Shown: piece after piece, positions 1 to 5,003 of the stretch
Numbering within the stretch: the stretch's first letter is position 1
Layout of the letters: the number at the start of each line of letters is the position of its first letter
Origin: Balneolales bacterium
Lineage (GTDB): Bacteria > Bacteroidota > Rhodothermia > Balneolales > Natronogracilivirgulaceae
Direction: 5' to 3'
NCBI GenBank assembly: GCA_007131535.1
Contig: SLQI01000317.1
Location: 1-5,040 of the forward strand
DNA length: 5,040 bases
Notes under the pieces: model-generated
Told to the model about the DNA's origin: nothing
What the model saw: the letters and a program-made list of their open reading frames with translations, nothing else
Database searches by the model: none
Made by a program: the position numbers and the translations under genes

Positions 1-660
1 CAGGACCGGCCCTGGCAGGGCCGGGCGCCCGAAGTGGAAGTTTTGCTGGATCTCGATTCCGATCTTGGCTCCCGGTACTACAAAGCCATGCAGCTTGCCG
101 GTGAATATGCCTATGCCGGGCGCGAGTGGGTCGGCAGAACCGTAGCTGATATCATCGGTGCTGAGATTATTGACTGGGTTCATAACCACCACAATTTTGC
201 CTGGAAAGAAACCCATTTCGGTGAAGAATATATCGTAGTGCGCAAAGGAGCTACTCCGGCTTTCCCGGGTCAGCGCAGCTTCGTTGGGGGCAGTATGGGG
301 GATATCTCGGTTATCCTGAAAGGAATCGACAGCGACGAAAGTAAAACCGCCCTGTATTCCACCATACACGGAGCCGGCAGAGTGATGAGCCGCACGCAGG
401 CGGCCGGCAAATTCAAAGGATGGGGCAGAAAACGGCGGCAGATCAAACGAGGGGTTATTAACAAGCTGGAGGTTGAGGAAATCCTGAAGAAAAAGGGCGT
501 TAAACTTCGGGGCGGGGGTCTGGATGAAGCGCCGCAGGTTTATCGCAAGCTCAATGAGGTTTTAAATGAGCATCAACACACCATTGAAATAGAGCACCGG
601 CTGCAACCACTCGGCGTAGTGATGGCCGGTGCGGATGTGTACGACCCCTTTAAGGATTAG
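1..660 (+). CDS. rtcB: RtcB-type RNA ligase, C-terminal part (5' end outside window)
   Basis: RtcB enzymes join RNA 2',3'-cyclic phosphate or 3'-phosphate ends to 5'-OH ends using GTP and Mn2+, in tRNA splicing or RNA repair in the cytoplasm. The reading frame is open from base 1, so the gene is cut by the window edge; the GTG at 34 lies inside the protein and is not the start. The 219 visible residues carry, in order, a His-rich VHNHHNFAW segment (window residues about 60-68; the family has a metal-binding His here), RKGATPAFPGQ (81-91), GGSMGD (96-101) and IHGAGR (122-127). The His of HGAGR (codon 367-369) is the guanylylated nucleophile of the family. The protein ends PLGVVMAGADVYDPFKD rather than with the terminal PLGVVKG-like tail of archaeal RtcB, a longer bacterial-type tail. 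No neighbour on this strand identifies its partner. The family call is firm; the subfamily is less so. Confidence 0.93.
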   Translation, partial: QDRPWQGRAPEVEVLLDLDSDLGSRYYKAMQLAGEYAYAGREWVGRTVADIIGAEIIDWVHNHHNFAWKETHFGEEYIVVRKGATPAFPGQRSFVGGSMGDISVILKGIDSDESKTALYSTIHGAGRVMSRTQAAGKFKGWGRKRRQIKRGVINKLEVEEILKKKGVKLRGGGLDEAPQVYRKLNEVLNEHQHTIEIEHRLQPLGVVMAGADVYDPFKD

Positions 661-732
661 TATGGAAGAGAAAACCCGATAAACAAAACCCCATAGGAAA
701 ATCAAAAATCTGATCTCGCTAATCTGCTATCG

Positions 733-796
733 TTAATCCGCCTAAATCCCACGGCAACATAAAATTAATTGACAGGTTTGTTAAACCGCGGATTAA
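733..796. repeat. 9-bp inverted repeat enclosing a stacked mini-hairpin
   Basis: TTAATCCGC at 733-741 is the exact reverse complement of GCGGATTAA at 788-796. Directly abutting the right arm is a perfect 5-bp stem, GGTTT-gtt-AAACC (775-787), so the two stems could stack coaxially when transcribed. It is not followed by a T-run on either strand, so a standard intrinsic terminator is not supported. The function is unknown, and a 9-bp match over this distance could be chance. Confidence 0.35.
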
Positions 797-919
797 AGAT
801 GCACGGGAAAGCGCCGGCTGTGTGCGCCTCTCGTCCGACTACCGGCGGATCCCCGCACCGGCCCACTATTAACACGCGTCTCGCGTCTTACGTAGATGGG
901 CAGAATTGGTATTGAATCG

Positions 920-952
920 TGCGGCATCAACTATCGCCGATATTTAGCCGCA
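920..952 (-). terminator. Possible weak terminator hairpin after the methyltransferase gene
   Basis: TGCGGC (920-925) pairs with GCCGCA (947-952), and inside it TATC (932-935) pairs with GATA (939-942) around a GCC loop. The structure begins 13 bp past the methyltransferase stop codon in its direction of transcription. No run of T follows on the minus strand, so if it ends transcription it is not a canonical intrinsic terminator. The hairpin is seen in the sequence; the role is inferred from position. Confidence 0.3.
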
Positions 953-965
953 GGAATTCAGCGCA

Positions 966-1610
966 TCAGGACGCTACCATTCGTGAGGGTTTTTCCGCTG
1001 CTTCAAGGGCAGCTTGTGGATCGGAAATATTCAAAGTGAACAGCTTGGCCGGCGGAACATTCAAAAAGACTACTTTTTCATCCTTTCCGAATTTATGAAC
1101 CAGTCGCTTTTCGAATTTACACCGGAAGTGATTAAAATTCAGATATTTGTAATAGGTGATAATACTTCCGGGCCGGCAAAGGCTTAGTTTTTTCCGCCAG
1201 ATTTGCTCGGTGATCTGAGCCGGAATGGATTCGTAGGGAATACTTGAATAGACGTAATCGTAAGGCCGTTCGGATTCAAAATCCAGCACATCTTTGTGAT
1301 AGAGGTTCATGTTGGGCGTACCCTCTAAGTTGCGCGAAAGAATGCGAAACAATTTGGAATTCAGCTCCACGACATCCAGAAGATCATCAGCCCCTAAATG
1401 CTTGTGGATATAACGGGTAAACGTACCGGTGCCGGCACCCAACTCAAGTACGCGAACAGGACCCCGCTGATCGTCCCGCAGCTGCTGTCTGAGTAATTCG
1501 ACCACATCCTCGGCCAGAAACCGGGAACTCGGCATAACAGCGCCGGTATGCCGGATATCCTTAAGAAAGTGAACGATGTGCTTTACGCCTGATTTATGCT
1601 TTTCTATCAT
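966..1610 (-). CDS. SAM-dependent methyltransferase, phospholipid N-methyltransferase-like (PmtA/KsgA-fold)
   Basis: This is a 214-residue class I methyltransferase, complete from ATG (1608-1610) to TGA (966-968). The N-terminal TGAVMPSSRFLAEDV (residues 22-36) is characteristic of the phospholipid N-methyltransferase-like group. It is followed by the SAM-binding motif I, VLELGAGTGTFT (54-65), an acidic VVELN at the end of strand 2 (80-84), KDVLDF (106-111) and a motif IV-like YSSIPY (121-126) that replaces the NPPY-type motif of DNA/RNA amine methyltransferases. An aromatic patch, YYKYLNFNHF, follows later. There is no signal peptide or clear membrane helix, as expected for a cytosolic or peripherally membrane-bound enzyme. 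Family knowledge suggests methylation of phosphatidylethanolamine headgroups, but proteins of this type are also annotated as rRNA adenine dimethylase-like, so the substrate is not proven. It stands alone, divergent from adk by 586 bp. The upstream sequence has no obvious Shine-Dalgarno, so the start rests on reading-frame extent and the intact N-terminal motif. Confidence 0.85.
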   Translation of the reverse strand: MIEKHKSGVKHIVHFLKDIRHTGAVMPSSRFLAEDVVELLRQQLRDDQRGPVRVLELGAGTGTFTRYIHKHLGADDLLDVVELNSKLFRILSRNLEGTPNMNLYHKDVLDFESERPYDYVYSSIPYESIPAQITEQIWRKKLSLCRPGSIITYYKYLNFNHFRCKFEKRLVHKFGKDEKVVFLNVPPAKLFTLNISDPQAALEAAEKPSRMVAS

Positions 1611-1694
1611 AGATTTCTACAACCCGGTCCAAAAATTGAATGCGCATGATACTAAATTAACATTAAAATTGGTAATAGCATCCCGCTGGATAAA

Positions 1695-1839
1695 TAGTGC
1701 CTGTAAGAAAAGTGTAGTGTCGTAAGAAAACGCCAGGATCAAGGCGCGCGTAGCTCCCAAAAAGCATAGTGTACAACCCGTACATGAGCCTTTTTAAGAC
1801 AAGTGGAACGCCGATATTGGCGTTTTCTTACAGACACTA
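1695..1839. mobile_element. MITE-like non-coding palindromic element with terminal inverted repeats
   Basis: The ends are TAGTGCCTGTAAGAAAA (1695-1711) and the reverse complement of 1823-1839, TAGTGTCTGTAAGAAAA, which match at 16 of 17 positions. A second inner copy of the left end, TAGTGTCGTAAGAAAACGCCA (1715-1735), pairs even further with the right end (1818-1839), including ACGCCA/TGGCGT. At the apex, AAAAAG (1759-1764) pairs with CTTTTT (1790-1795) and TGTAC (1770-1774) with GTACA (1780-1784) around an AACCC loop. TAAATAG occurs on both sides (1691-1697 and 1838-1844), and both ends carry TA, so either a TA or a longer target duplication is possible. At about 145 bp there is no room for a transposase. 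The parent IS family cannot be named from this copy; IS630-like TA targeting is one option only. Confidence 0.6.
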
Positions 1840-1928
1840 AATAGTTAAACGTTTGAATAGTGACAAGTATATTACAACAGATTTTTTTATTTGCCCGGCT
1901 GCTGGACTAATCTGCATTAATCACTAAA

Positions 1929-1971
1929 ACCGGGTTCATTTGCCCCGGTGCTAAACGCTGGTTAAACGGGG
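1929..1971. repeat. G+C hairpin with two mutually exclusive pairings
   Basis: ACCGGG (1929-1934) can pair with CCCGGT (1944-1949), while CCCCG (1943-1947), overlapping the right half of that stem, can instead pair with CGGGG (1967-1971). It lies upstream of the candidate adk promoter, so it would be in an adk leader only if a second, earlier promoter exists. No T-run follows. Both pairings are short; a regulatory role is speculation. Confidence 0.3.
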
Positions 1972-2068
1972 TAATATCGATTAATCAACAACTCTCAATT
2001 TTTAACCTGCAATCCATACCTTCCTATTTATCCCCTGCACTCCACACTATTACAAATCACTATTCCAT

Positions 2069-2093
2069 TTTGATAGGAACAGGCCTATATTTG
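2069..2093 (+). promoter_or_regulatory. Candidate adk promoter with TAnnTTTG -7 element
   Basis: TATATTTG (2086-2093) matches the Bacteroidota sigma factor -7 consensus TAnnTTTG and would place the transcript start about 95 bases before the adk ATG. The nearest upstream TTTG (2069-2072) is only 13 bases away, shorter than the roughly 19-base spacing usual for the -33 element. The -7 match is therefore the main support. Confidence 0.35.
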
Positions 2094-2196
2094 CAGGAAT
2101 GGTCGTACAACAACACAGTATAACAACACATTATTACCACGGCCTTTTACTGGTTTTATTCATCCTAAAAATTATTATTCCGGAAAACCTTCTGTT

Positions 2197-2763
2197 ATGC
2201 AACTTATATTATTCGGACCGCCGGGTGCCGGCAAAGGAACCCAGGCCAAACTGATTCAGGAGCATTATTCCATACCCCAACTTTCCACCGGTGATATGTT
2301 CCGGGCTGCTATAAAAAATGAAACCGAACTCGGAAAAAAAGTAAAGTCTATTCTCGATGCCGGGGAGTTGGTTTCTGATGAAACCGTCGTTGAACTTGTT
2401 GCCGAGACCATTCGCAAACCGGAATATCAAAACGGCTACATTCTGGACGGGTTCCCACGTACTATTAAACAGGCGGAAATGTACGATCAAATCCTGAAAG
2501 AGGATGGCAAAGAGCTCGATGCGTTCGTTTCTCTGGAAGTACCCCAACAGGAGCTGATCAACCGAATTTCCAGTCGCGGAGAAGGGCGGGAAGATGATAC
2601 ACCGGAGAAAATCAAAGTGCGGCTTGATGTCTACGAAAAGGAAACCGCGCCGGTAAAAGCCCATTACGAAAAGCAGGGCAAACTCTTTGAAATTGATGGC
2701 GTCGGATCAATTGAGGAAATTCAGGATCGCATCAGGAAGGTGCTCGATTCCCGTAACGGCTGA
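2197..2763 (+). CDS. adk: Adenylate kinase, short (zinc-free LID) form
   Basis: It catalyses ATP + AMP = 2 ADP in the cytoplasm and balances the adenylate pool. The 188-residue protein starts directly with the core beta strand. The P-loop is GPPGAGKGTQ (7-16), the AMP-binding STGDMFR is at 30-36, DGFPR at 84-88 and the LID arginine region RGEGREDD at 127-134; Arg142 and the APVKAHY segment (151-157) follow. The LID is short and contains no Cys4-type zinc site, so this is the short bacterial/cytosolic variant rather than the roughly 215-residue long form. The ATG is chosen because the conserved MQLILFGPPGAGKG start follows at once; the leader (CCGGAAAACC) has no Shine-Dalgarno. It is transcribed alone on the plus strand, and its last 32 bp overlap the 3' end of the convergent metalloenzyme gene, leaving no spacer for a terminator. 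Confidence 0.97.
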   Translation: MQLILFGPPGAGKGTQAKLIQEHYSIPQLSTGDMFRAAIKNETELGKKVKSILDAGELVSDETVVELVAETIRKPEYQNGYILDGFPRTIKQAEMYDQILKEDGKELDAFVSLEVPQQELINRISSRGEGREDDTPEKIKVRLDVYEKETAPVKAHYEKQGKLFEIDGVGSIEEIQDRIRKVLDSRNG

Positions 2764-3652
2764 GCCAGTTGATAATCGCCGGGGTTACTTCCGTAAGCGT
2801 ATTAACTGATTTGAATTCATCAGCACCGATGCCATAGGCCATAAGGGGCACCGGGTTGAGTGTATGCGTTTTTCCGGAAAGATCTTCCACATTGCCGTGG
2901 TCGCTGCAAATCAGCAGTAGATGCTGTTGAAAATCGATCACTCCGGCCACGGCCTGTAGCAGACGATCAATACGATTCAGCGCCTCCGCAGCTTCAACCG
3001 GATCCATAGCGTGGCCGGCTTTGTCGGTCAGGTAATATTCATACAACAGAAAATCGTGTTCTGCTGCTGCTGCTGATAACCTTTGGGCGGCACGATACTC
3101 GTCAATATCAGGCAGGTCTATACCCAGCCGCTTTCTCCACACATCCTGATAGATCTCGGCTGTAATGGCCCGATCGTTCCATACATCCTCCTCCCGGTTA
3201 AGGCGAATACCGTTTTCGATACACATTTTGGTCGTACAGCTCCATCGGTTTCTCTTTTCCGCCATTTCAAAAAAACGGTCGGGGTAGGCATTCATAAAAT
3301 GACAGCGATATCCCTGCTTCCTGGCCTGACCAAACATACTCGGCTCACCCAGGAAAGGTTTAATTTTACTGTGGGGGAAGGGGCCGTGGTGTCTGCCGAG
3401 ATATTTCGCCGCATTATGTCCGGAAAACAGTGAGGTCTGACCCGTCCCGCTCTGCGGCAAACCCTCCACTTCGAGCCGGGCATCTGCCGATTTCACCACC
3501 TGCCCGTTTTTTACCCGCTCCTCAAAACGCTCCTTATACAGCGGACTCCCGGAAAAGAATTCCAGTCCTTCCCATGTTCGTTGAGACAGGGGATTGTACC
3601 CTGCACCGGGACCGATACCGAGTCCGTCTATAAAATTAAAAATCAGTGCCAC
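2732..3652 (-). CDS. Alkaline-phosphatase-superfamily metalloenzyme (iPGM/phosphopentomutase-like), substrate unknown
   Basis: This 306-residue protein has the two-metal site of the metalloenzyme domain found in cofactor-independent phosphoglycerate mutase and phosphopentomutase: NFIDGLGIG (6-14, first metal Asp), LPQSGTGQTSLFSG (65-78, the phosphorylated Ser/Thr loop equivalent to NSEVGH in iPGM, probably Ser68), YYLTDKAGHAMD (about 206-217, Asp and His ligands), SDHGNVED (250-257, Asp-His pair) and KTHTLNPVPL (261-270, last His ligand). It is far shorter than iPGM (about 510 residues) and lacks the inserted phosphotransferase domain, so a glycolytic mutase role is not supported. There is no signal peptide, so it is probably cytoplasmic; a phosphohydrolase or phosphomutase reaction is inferred. 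The GTG start directly follows the dtd TAA with no gap, implying translational coupling; no ATG in frame gives the N-terminal metal motif. The 3' end overlaps adk by 32 bp, tail to tail. Confidence 0.85.
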   Translation of the reverse strand: MALIFNFIDGLGIGPGAGYNPLSQRTWEGLEFFSGSPLYKERFEERVKNGQVVKSADARLEVEGLPQSGTGQTSLFSGHNAAKYLGRHHGPFPHSKIKPFLGEPSMFGQARKQGYRCHFMNAYPDRFFEMAEKRNRWSCTTKMCIENGIRLNREEDVWNDRAITAEIYQDVWRKRLGIDLPDIDEYRAAQRLSAAAAEHDFLLYEYYLTDKAGHAMDPVEAAEALNRIDRLLQAVAGVIDFQQHLLLICSDHGNVEDLSGKTHTLNPVPLMAYGIGADEFKSVNTLTEVTPAIINWLSRYGNRAPS

Positions 3653-4093
3653 TTATTTTTCCACAATCAGAGTTACCGGACCGTCATTAACCAGTTTAAC
3701 ATCCATCATTGCCGCAAACTTTCCCGTTTCAACGGGTATGTCGTAATTGGATCGGAGATATTCTACAAATTCCTCATACATGGCCTCGGCCTTATCAGGA
3801 TGTGCCGATTCGATGAAACTGGGACGCGTACCTTTTTTAACGGACCCATACAGTGTAAACTGAGAAACGACTAAAATAGCCCCGCCCACATCTGATACGG
3901 AAAGGTTCATTTTATCCTGATCATCCTGAAAGACCCGCAATTTGGCTACTTTATCGGCTACCCACTCCAGCTGCTTGCGGGTATCCTCTTCGTGGACTGC
4001 AAGCAAAACTAACAGCCCCTGCTGTATAGCTCCTGTTGTTTCTCCATCGACCTCTACCGAAGCCTCACTGACACGTTGCACTACTGCCCGCAT
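3653..4093 (-). CDS. dtd: D-aminoacyl-tRNA deacylase
   Basis: It hydrolyses D-aminoacyl-tRNA (for example D-Tyr-tRNA) and also glycyl-tRNA(Ala), freeing tRNA for correct charging; it acts as a cytoplasmic homodimer and is RNA-based rather than using protein side-chain catalysis. The 146 residues match the family's usual length. MRAVVQRVSEASVEV opens the protein, RVFQDDQDKMNLS (53-65) precedes the signature SQFTLYG (77-83), GTRPSF is at 88-93 and the cross-subunit Gly-cisPro motif NDGPVT is at 136-141. All active-site motifs are intact. The ATG (4091-4093) is set by the conserved MRAVVQRV N-terminus; the leader is A-rich (AATAAAGCAAAAC) without a Shine-Dalgarno. It is the first gene of a likely two-gene operon with the metalloenzyme, whose GTG start touches its stop. 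A hairpin (4138-4169) lies 45 bases upstream. Confidence 0.96.
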   Translation of the reverse strand: MRAVVQRVSEASVEVDGETTGAIQQGLLVLLAVHEEDTRKQLEWVADKVAKLRVFQDDQDKMNLSVSDVGGAILVVSQFTLYGSVKKGTRPSFIESAHPDKAEAMYEEFVEYLRSNYDIPVETGKFAAMMDVKLVNDGPVTLIVEK

Positions 4094-4137
4094 GTTTTGC
4101 TTTATTGAATGGTGAACTTTTTTTGGTGATTTGAATC

Positions 4138-4169
4138 CGAAAGGTTGAAAGTAACATTTTCAACTTTCG
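4138..4169 (-). promoter_or_regulatory. Hairpin in the dtd leader/upstream region
   Basis: CGAAAGGTTGAAA (4138-4150) pairs with TTTCAACTTTCG (4158-4169) over 12 bp with a single bulged G and a 7-base loop. It lies 45 bases upstream of the dtd ATG and is not followed by a T-run in either direction. It could be an operator dyad, an mRNA 5' structure or a processing site. The inverted repeat is seen directly; the role is inferred from position alone. Confidence 0.45.
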
Positions 4170-4331
4170 TCTGCAGGTTCACGGACACTATGGACTAAAA
4201 AACCTCAGTTCGATTAATATTTGCTTACACTAATGTCCGACTAAAGGTTTACAATTATCCTATAATGCTCTGTACCACGACTTATTACGGGATGTACAAT
4301 TTTTAATAGGGTATCTAATGAATATCCATTT

Positions 4332-4820
4332 CCGTCGGCTTCAGTGCGTGTTGCACAACTTTTACAGAAAATTGTTTTTCCAGGAAACCGAAACATAATT
4401 AATTCGTATTTCGCGCGGCGAAGCCGCGCTATCCCCCCCAGTAGCCATGTCATTCTTCCAAAGGAATGCCTGTGGCACGACCGGAGGTGAGGCTATTTTG
4501 TGATAACTATTTTCGATGTTTATCGAACCGGAGTGGAGGGATCTGTCGCCAAATGAGCAACTACATAGCCATCAACTGCTGTTTTTTATTTGATTGCATT
4601 TGGTAGAAGCCCTGTGGAGAGGTAGTTGCTTGTTTTAACAGATCTCTCCGTTACGGCTCGATATACACCGAGTCAAGGGGCTTTATCTAAGCCTTGCCTC
4701 CAGTCGAGATGACATGGGCTGCTGGGGGAAAACAGCGCGACTTCGCCGCGCGGGGATAAATCCGGCTATAAAAACAGAGCAAATATTTGATAGTTGTGCA
4801 ACACGCACTTCAGCCGACGG
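4332..4820. repeat. 489-bp diverged long palindrome (inverted repeat element, no coding capacity)
   Basis: Two arms match in order over nearly their whole length. The outer ends are 4332-4360 against 4792-4820 (27 of 29 positions when inverted, containing GTGCGTGTTGCACAACT). Then CGCGCGGCGAAGCCGCGCT (4412-4430) faces 4734-4752 (18 of 19). Next, CCCCCAGTAGCCATGTCAT faces 4709-4728, and GGAGGTGAGGC faces GCCTTGCCTCC. The block 4521-4546 faces 4638-4663 (21 of 26). Finally AGCAACTAC (4556-4564) faces GTAGTTGCT (4622-4630) exactly. The loop is about 57 bases. The left arm carries about 22 extra bases near 4455-4477. A CGACCGGAG-type module occurs twice per arm. This looks like a chromosomal repeat or MITE-like element; no transposase is present. 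Alignments were made by eye. Confidence 0.75.
4413..4429. repeat. Perfect hairpin within the left arm
   Basis: GCGCGGC-gaa-GCCGCGC is a perfect 7-bp stem with a GAA loop. The equivalent position in the right arm (about 4735-4751) keeps the hairpin with one mismatch, so each arm has its own internal stem as well as pairing with the other arm. A run of seven C (4433-4439) follows. Confidence 0.6.
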
Positions 4821-4843
4821 TTGTACGGCTCCCACAAAGTTAT

Positions 4844-4858
4844 GGGGCTTTAGACCCG
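4844..4858. repeat. Degenerate REP-like hairpin, inverted relative to the 4940 copy
   Basis: GGGGCTTTAGACCCG matches the reverse complement of the perfect hairpin at 4940-4957, apart from one substitution (A for C) at the right stem and the lost outer pairs. The two thus form an inverted pair about 80 bases apart, as in paired REP arrangements. Confidence 0.45.
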
Positions 4859-4939
4859 AAATGGTAGTTTGATATATATTGAAAATTCTTCCCTGCAGAG
4901 ACGCCTCGGTTTGAAAAGAGGGATGGCTGGAATTGTGGT

Positions 4940-4957
4940 GCGGGGCTAAAGCCCCGC
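4940..4957. repeat. Perfect REP-like hairpin
   Basis: GCGGGGCT-aa-AGCCCCGC is a perfect 8-bp inverted repeat with almost no loop. It is followed by GTTTATATG rather than a T-run, and no gene ends nearby, so I read it as a REP-type repeat rather than a terminator. Confidence 0.6.
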
Positions 4958-4983
4958 GTTTATATGAGGGGGGTGGCGTTTAA

Positions 4984-5003
4984 CCGTTGACTGAAGTCAA
5001 CGG
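4984..5003. repeat. Perfect 20-bp palindromic hairpin
   Basis: CCGTTGACT-ga-AGTCAACGG is a perfect 9-bp inverted repeat with a 2-base spacer, 26 bp after the previous hairpin. It is flanked by related-looking GGGTGGCGTTTAA and AAATTGATGGGTGCC. The close arrangement with 4940-4957 suggests both belong to one composite intergenic repeat that may continue past the window edge. Confidence 0.6.

Larger units (their letters stand above)
661..965. other. Intergenic gap between convergent rtcB and methyltransferase 3' ends
   Basis: This 305-bp stretch has no convincing ORF on either strand. It contains a 9-bp inverted repeat with a nested small hairpin (733-796), a 6-bp pair CGCCGG 812-817 / CCGGCG 842-847 in a locally G+C-rich patch, and a nested hairpin at 920-952 just past the methyltransferase stop. 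No classical stem plus T-run terminator is visible for rtcB. A TTGACA at 769-774 has no good -10 partner. Confidence 0.6.
1611..2196. other. 586-bp divergent intergenic region between methyltransferase gene and adk
   Basis: No plausible ORF is seen in either direction. The region holds a MITE-like palindromic element (about 1695-1839), a G+C hairpin with an alternative partner (1929-1971), a perfect GATTAATC palindrome (1979-1986) and a candidate adk promoter element (2086-2093). The stretch 1611-1690 next to the methyltransferase start is A+T-rich and presumably contains that gene's promoter, but I could not pick out a convincing element. Confidence 0.6.

Noticed and set aside
270..464. A 64-codon open frame antisense to rtcB
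   Set aside because: It covers the conserved HGAGR region of rtcB and is explained by it.
769..797. TTGACA followed by ATTAAA as a sigma70-type promoter
   Set aside because: The -10 is poor, no gene follows on the plus strand, and the sequence is better explained as part of the inverted repeat at 733-796.
2209..2664. A 151-codon open frame antisense to adk
   Set aside because: It is the complement shadow of a clear adenylate kinase; its translation has no recognisable motif.
3083..3874. Several open frames of 63-116 codons overlapping the metalloenzyme gene and dtd in other frames
   Set aside because: All are shadows of two genes with intact catalytic motifs and show no family features.
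4206..4216. GTTCGATT resembling a tRNA T-loop
   Set aside because: No matching T-stem, acceptor stem or anticodon arm can be formed around it.
4260..4265. TATAAT as a plus-strand -10 element
   Set aside because: There is no -35 partner at proper spacing and no gene downstream on that strand; it is likely chance in A+T-rich sequence.
4241..4453. A 70-codon minus-strand open frame upstream of dtd
   Set aside because: Half of it lies in the left arm of the palindrome, it includes the internal GCGCGGC hairpin and the C-run, the translation shows no known motif, and no ribosome-binding or promoter context is visible.
4332..5003. Repeats considered as a CRISPR array
   Set aside because: The repeats are inverted and diverged, with no regularly spaced direct repeats and no cas genes.
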